A stretch of DNA of 10,171 bases. Source: Flavobacteriaceae bacterium. GTDB taxonomy: Bacteria > Bacteroidota > Bacteroidia > Flavobacteriales > Flavobacteriaceae. Positions within the stretch are counted from its first letter, which is position 1, and each line of letters starts with the position of its first letter. Both the position numbers and the translations under genes were made by a program. Of this stretch, positions 7,764-10,171 are shown one piece after another. Where the stretch lies: positions 1-10,171 of the forward strand of contig JAENXB010000093.1 of the NCBI GenBank assembly GCA_016649785.1. Reading direction: 5' to 3'. The notes under the pieces are model-generated. The model made no database searches, was not told where the DNA came from, and worked only from the letters and a program-made list of their open reading frames with translations.

Positions 7764-7816
7764 TTTATGGGTGTGTAAATAAAACCCGGACAGAGCTTAA
7801 TTTACACACCCATAAA
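7764..7816 (-). terminator. Terminator of the cytochrome lipoprotein gene
   Basis: TTTATGGGTGTGTAAAT (7764-7780) and its exact complement (7800-7816) form a 17-bp stem with a 19-nt loop. Read on the - strand it begins 42 nt after the lipoprotein stop and ends in ATAAATTTTT, a usable T-tract. It separates the cytochrome locus from the DUF294-exonuclease operon transcribed in the same direction. The large loop is unusual. Confidence 0.65.
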
Positions 7817-7858
7817 ATTCAAAAGCTTATAAATAAGCCCATTTCTAATTGCCGAAAA

Positions 7859-8608
7859 CTATTCGGCTAAAGTTCTCATATAATTAACCACCAACCAACG
7901 ATCTTCATCCAAAGGAATTTTTTTCTTGAAAGAAGGCATATCATCACGCCCCTCTGTGATTTTGTAGAACAATTCCCCATCGGTTTGATTTTGGGTAGTG
8001 GCTGTTGAAAAATCCCCTAAATCACCTTTGAGTTCCGGAGCCTTGGAACCATCGCCCCAACCTTTTTTACCGTGACATGAACTGCATTGCTTTGCATATA
8101 AAGACTTTCCAATTGATAAATTTTCACTGTCTTTGGCATCGGTTGGATTTTTCATGGTTTTGTATTTCGCCGGCACTACCCAATCGGAAGCATCAGCAAC
8201 AACCACCGGTGGTTCAACTTTTGGTTCAACTTTTGTTTCTGTTTCCTTTACAACTACCTCCTCAACCACAACTTCCTTTTTAACAGGCTCTTCCTGTATT
8301 GCAGGTTTAGTAGTCTCTGTGGTAGTTTTAACTACAACCTTTTCTGTACTGGTAGTTGATTTATCAACCGGTTTTGTTGTTACTGCCGGTTTTGATTCAC
8401 GTTTTGTGATTGGTTCAGGTTCCTCTGTAACGAAAGAACTATCCTCTTCAATTTCAAGATCTGATGAAAATGCGGTAGTATCAACCTCTTCCTGCATTTG
8501 ATTTTCAGTTTCTTCATTAATTATTTCCTCCTGATCTGATTTTTCATTTTTACAACCTTGGAAAATCAGTCCAACTATTAACAATCCTATTATTGATATT
8601 CGTTTCAT
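7859..8608 (-). CDS. Tethered c-type cytochrome lipoprotein
   Basis: This 249-residue protein has a lipoprotein signal peptide (1-18) with lipobox FQGC (Cys19), so it is lipid-anchored outside the cytoplasm. Residues 20-140 form a low-complexity tether rich in Glu, Lys, Thr, Val and Pro, with no predicted fold. The C-terminal domain (145-249) is a monohaem class I cytochrome c: haem-binding CSSCH at 175-179 (Cys175, Cys178, His179), a likely axial Met224 in RDDMPSF, and the closing helix DRWLVVNYMRTL. By eye this domain matches that of the small cytochrome encoded just upstream at 89 of 105 residues. The tether could let the haem swing between a membrane complex and a distant partner, or reach the cell surface; both are inference. 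The ATG at 8608 is the only start giving a full signal peptide. A strong terminator stands between the two cytochrome genes, so this one probably has its own promoter, but I see only a weak TATATTTA element about 45 nt upstream. Confidence 0.88.
   Translation of the reverse strand: MKRISIIGLLIVGLIFQGCKNEKSDQEEIINEETENQMQEEVDTTAFSSDLEIEEDSSFVTEEPEPITKRESKPAVTTKPVDKSTTSTEKVVVKTTTETTKPAIQEEPVKKEVVVEEVVVKETETKVEPKVEPPVVVADASDWVVPAKYKTMKNPTDAKDSENLSIGKSLYAKQCSSCHGKKGWGDGSKAPELKGDLGDFSTATTQNQTDGELFYKITEGRDDMPSFKKKIPLDEDRWLVVNYMRTLAE
7862..8176 (-). repeat. Duplicated cytochrome c domain, copy 1
   Basis: These 315 nt encode residues 145-249 of the lipoprotein and align without gaps to 8740-9054, which encodes the small cytochrome. 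Comparing the translations by eye gives 16 differences in 105 residues. Long runs also match at the DNA level, for example around the CSSCH codons, so the duplication is recent or is kept alike by gene conversion. Confidence 0.85.
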
Positions 8609-8677
8609 AATAAAAATATTTAATGATTCTTTGTATTTTTTCCTTAAATAATTAAATATAAGATAAGTGCTAAATTG

Positions 8678-8729
8678 ATTTAAATATAAAAAAACCGAAC
8701 AATTTTGTTCGGTTTTTTTATATTTAAAT
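8678..8729 (-). terminator. Long perfect-palindrome terminator after the small cytochrome c gene
   Basis: This is a perfect inverted repeat with 25-bp arms and a 2-nt centre. The core is ACCGAACAA / TTGTTCGGT, flanked by runs of seven A and seven T and by complementary TTTAAATAT / ATATTTAAA ends. On the - strand the first arm begins 8 nt after the cytochrome stop codon. The uridine run after the GC-rich part is ideal for intrinsic termination. The structure is symmetrical and would work in both directions. Confidence 0.9.
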
Positions 8730-8736
8730 TTTAATG

Positions 8737-9141
8737 TTATTCTTTTAAGGTTCTCAAATAATTAACAACCAACCATCGATCTTCATCACTTGGGATCTTT
8801 TTAGAGAAACCATCCATATCATTACGTCCTTCGGTGATTTTGTAGAACAATTCCCCATCGGTAGCATTTTGAGTTTCATCTGAAGAGAAATCTCCTAAAT
8901 CACCGTCCATTTCTTTGGCTTTAGATCCATCTCCCCAACCTTTTTTACCGTGACATGAACTACATTGTTTTGCATATAAAGACTTTCCTATTGTTAAATT
9001 TTCTTTGTCTTTAGCATCCGTCGGGTTTTTCATTGTTTTGTATTTTGCCGGCACTTCCCAAATATCCTGAAGTGGGGTGGTAAAAGACAATGCACCAAGT
9101 GCAATAAATCCGATAAGCATAATATTCTTTAATTTTCTCAT
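8737..9141 (-). CDS. Periplasmic monohaem cytochrome c
   Basis: The start is taken at the ATG at 9141 (134 residues). A TTG two codons further upstream directly abuts the previous stop and is less likely. Residues 1 to about 20 form a Sec signal peptide (KNIMLIGFIALGALSF) without a lipobox cysteine, so the mature protein is probably soluble in the periplasm or held by an uncleaved signal. The haem site is CSSCH at 60-64, the likely sixth ligand is Met109 in RNDMDGF, and the fold ends with DRWLVVNYLRTL. The size fits a class I cytochrome c electron shuttle. The gene follows the 301-residue anchored protein by 6 nt, so the two are cotranscribed, and it is followed by a strong terminator. Its electron donor is probably the membrane complex encoded upstream and only partly inside this window; its acceptor may be the tethered paralogue or a terminal oxidase. 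Both are inference. Confidence 0.9.
   Translation of the reverse strand: MRKLKNIMLIGFIALGALSFTTPLQDIWEVPAKYKTMKNPTDAKDKENLTIGKSLYAKQCSSCHGKKGWGDGSKAKEMDGDLGDFSSDETQNATDGELFYKITEGRNDMDGFSKKIPSDEDRWLVVNYLRTLKE
8740..9054 (-). repeat. Duplicated cytochrome c domain, copy 2
   Basis: This is the partner of 7862-8176 and encodes residues 30-134 of the small cytochrome. The shared block begins at VPAKYKTMKNPTDAKD and runs to the last residue. Sequence outside the block is unrelated, which places the duplication edge just before the VPAKYK codons. Confidence 0.85.
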
Positions 9142-9147
9142 AATCAA

Positions 9148-10053
9148 TTAATTTTTAGATTTATAAATTTTAAACAAGTTAATTACTAAAAGCACTAAGA
9201 TACCCCAAATTCCAATTAATATTATGTTTGGAACTATCAATAAGAAGATAGGTGTTTTTGTTGGAGGAGACCACAATGTTCTTTGATGGAATGTGGATTC
9301 ATCCTTAACTGGAACCCCAATATCTGATTTAATAAATGCGATAATTGTGCCATAGTCATCATTTTCTTTAAGAGTTACCTGAAAAGTTAGTTTCCCGTCA
9401 ACTCCGGTTAATCCATCCTGAATTGGCACTAAAATAGCACCATCTTCATCGGTTTCATAACGATCGTCTTCCCCGATGGTTAAACTGCCAAATAATCGTT
9501 TTAATCCAACTTGGAGGGTTTGTTCAGCAAGGGGTTCATTATCTATTGAAACAAAACGTGCTTTAATTTGGTAAACACTATCGATCTCTTCCACAGATGC
9601 TTCCAAAATGGCATCCATTACCGTAACTTCTTCTTCATCATCTTCATAAGTATCACTGTTTTCAATCCTTATGGAATAAGTGGCTAAGGGTGATACGAAT
9701 TTAGATGGAATTACAAAGCTTGCTTTTCCCTCCTGGTTTGTGGTAACATTACCTATTTTTTCTTCTGAAACTGCTTCTGAATCTTCTTCTGAAATTTCTT
9801 CAGAATCAACTTCACTTTCATTTATTTTATAGATGGTGAAATTCAGGTTTTGAGCAGGCTCATAGCCTTCCTCTCCCTTAAAAATAGCGGTAATTTTCAG
9901 GGATGTATTCTCATTCATCACCTTTACGTGTTCTACTGTTAGTCTTGCACCTATTTTTTCCTCCTGACTATAAGCATCATTACCCAAAAAGGCAAGGACA
10001 CCCATAAAAATAAAAAGAACAGACTTGCTACGAGATATAACTGACTTTATCAT
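9148..10053 (-). CDS. Exported protein with a C-terminal membrane anchor, function unknown
   Basis: I do not recognise the family. The 301-residue product has a signal peptide (about 1-29, cleavage likely after AYS before QEEK). A periplasmic part of roughly 235 residues has the alternating pattern of beta-sandwich (Ig-like) domains: one at about 36-150 and a second at about 150-245, with GKASFVIP and GKLTFQVTL as matching strands after N-E-G-K / V-D-G-K turns. One transmembrane helix follows (about 267-295), with a short basic tail (KIYKSKN). The periplasmic part is very acidic and contains a four-fold SEEx repeat (84-99). The ATG overlaps the TGA of the preceding gene as ATGA, which suggests translational coupling and a shared complex. 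The cytochrome c gene starts 6 nt after its stop. An anchored, acidic beta-sandwich beside a membrane subunit and a cytochrome suggests an accessory or docking subunit of an electron-transfer complex; this is inference. Confidence 0.7.
   Translation of the reverse strand: MIKSVISRSKSVLFIFMGVLAFLGNDAYSQEEKIGARLTVEHVKVMNENTSLKITAIFKGEEGYEPAQNLNFTIYKINESEVDSEEISEEDSEAVSEEKIGNVTTNQEGKASFVIPSKFVSPLATYSIRIENSDTYEDDEEEVTVMDAILEASVEEIDSVYQIKARFVSIDNEPLAEQTLQVGLKRLFGSLTIGEDDRYETDEDGAILVPIQDGLTGVDGKLTFQVTLKENDDYGTIIAFIKSDIGVPVKDESTFHQRTLWSPPTKTPIFLLIVPNIILIGIWGILVLLVINLFKIYKSKN
9757..9804 (-). repeat. 12-nt tandem repeat encoding SEEx, four copies
   Basis: Four in-frame 12-nt units encode SEEI, SEED, SEAV and SEEK (residues 84-99 of the exported protein). 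Codon use is largely the same in each unit (TCA/TCT for Ser, GAA for Glu), as expected from slippage expansion. Whole-unit gain or loss would keep the frame. Confidence 0.75.
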
Positions 10054-10171
10054 AATGTTTCTGTTTTTTCGGTTTCTAATAATCCTTGTTCTTCTGCCGT
10101 TTCATGAATGGGAACTATAGGCAAATATCGAAACAGAATGGTCATAATAAGTAATGCTGAAGCTAAAGTTC
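10050..10171 (-). CDS. C-terminal end of an integral membrane protein, possibly NrfD/PsrC-like (5' partial)
   Basis: The frame is open to the window edge and gives 39 residues before a TGA at 10052-10050. It starts with the end of a hydrophobic helix (LASALLIMTILF) followed by FRYLPIVPIHE and a polar, glutamate-rich tail ending in TETL. A last helix followed by an Arg/Pro-rich turn and an acidic cytoplasmic tail resembles the end of NrfD/PsrC-type quinol-oxidising membrane subunits, including those of alternative complex III, but 39 residues cannot prove it. The stop overlaps the next start as ATGA, and the downstream gene for the anchored protein and the cytochrome c gene form the same operon. 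A quinol-oxidising subunit feeding a cytochrome c would make sense of the order. Confidence 0.5.
   Translation of the reverse strand, partial: TLASALLIMTILFRYLPIVPIHETAEEQGLLETEKTETL

Noticed and set aside
8133..8501. 122-codon + strand frame rich in Thr, Ser and Val
   Set aside because: It is antisense to the low-complexity tether of the cytochrome lipoprotein; its composition simply mirrors the tether codons and it has no domain or start signal.
8653..8660. TATATTTA as promoter of the cytochrome lipoprotein (- strand)
   Set aside because: It lacks the final G of the consensus and has no TTG at the expected upstream spacing; AT-rich chance match likely.
9139..9147. TTG start for the small cytochrome c
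   Set aside because: It directly abuts the previous stop codon, while an ATG two codons later gives an ordinary signal peptide.

Overview
The window most likely comes from a marine-type Flavobacteriia (Bacteroidota) chromosome. The DNA is AT-rich. Gene starts sit behind A-rich leaders with no Shine-Dalgarno sequence. A clear Bacteroidota-type promoter (TTG, 18 nt, TAAATTTG) precedes one gene. Two proteins carry Bacteroidota-style lipoprotein signals, and the acyl-CoA synthetases look like the forms found in that phylum. Genes fill nearly everything; the longest gap is about 285 bp.

Region 1 (1-4045, + strand): the last codons of an unidentified gene, then two acyl-CoA synthetases in a row, a PrpE/ACSS3-type propionyl-CoA synthetase and an acetyl-CoA synthetase. 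Both activate short-chain fatty acids to CoA thioesters through an acyl-AMP. A perfect palindrome with A- and T-tracts ends the block and can also stop the gene converging from the other side.

Region 2 (4115-4831, - strand): a monocistronic lipoprotein with two OB-fold-like (NrfJ-like) domains and its own promoter. A gap of about 285 bp with small repeats and a weak hairpin follows.

Region 3 (5117-7653, - strand): a two-gene operon with a 2-nt gap, encoding a cNMP-fold/CBS/DUF294 nucleotidyltransferase-like protein and a DEDDh 3'-5' exonuclease. From general knowledge of such loci, this pair often travels with acetate symporter and acs genes. Its position near acs/prpE suggests a short-chain-fatty-acid uptake and activation neighbourhood.

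Region 4 (7859-10171, - strand): a c-type cytochrome locus. From upstream to downstream it holds the C-terminus of a membrane protein (possibly NrfD/PsrC-like), a 301-residue exported and C-terminally anchored protein overlapping it by ATGA, a small periplasmic monohaem cytochrome c, and a lipoprotein carrying a near-copy of the same cytochrome domain (89 of 105 residues identical by eye) on a long disordered tether. A 25-bp-arm terminator separates the two cytochrome genes. The arrangement looks like part of an electron-transfer module whose main subunits lie beyond position 10171; it is the most interesting part of the window. There are no RNA genes, insertion sequences or CRISPR arrays that I can support.
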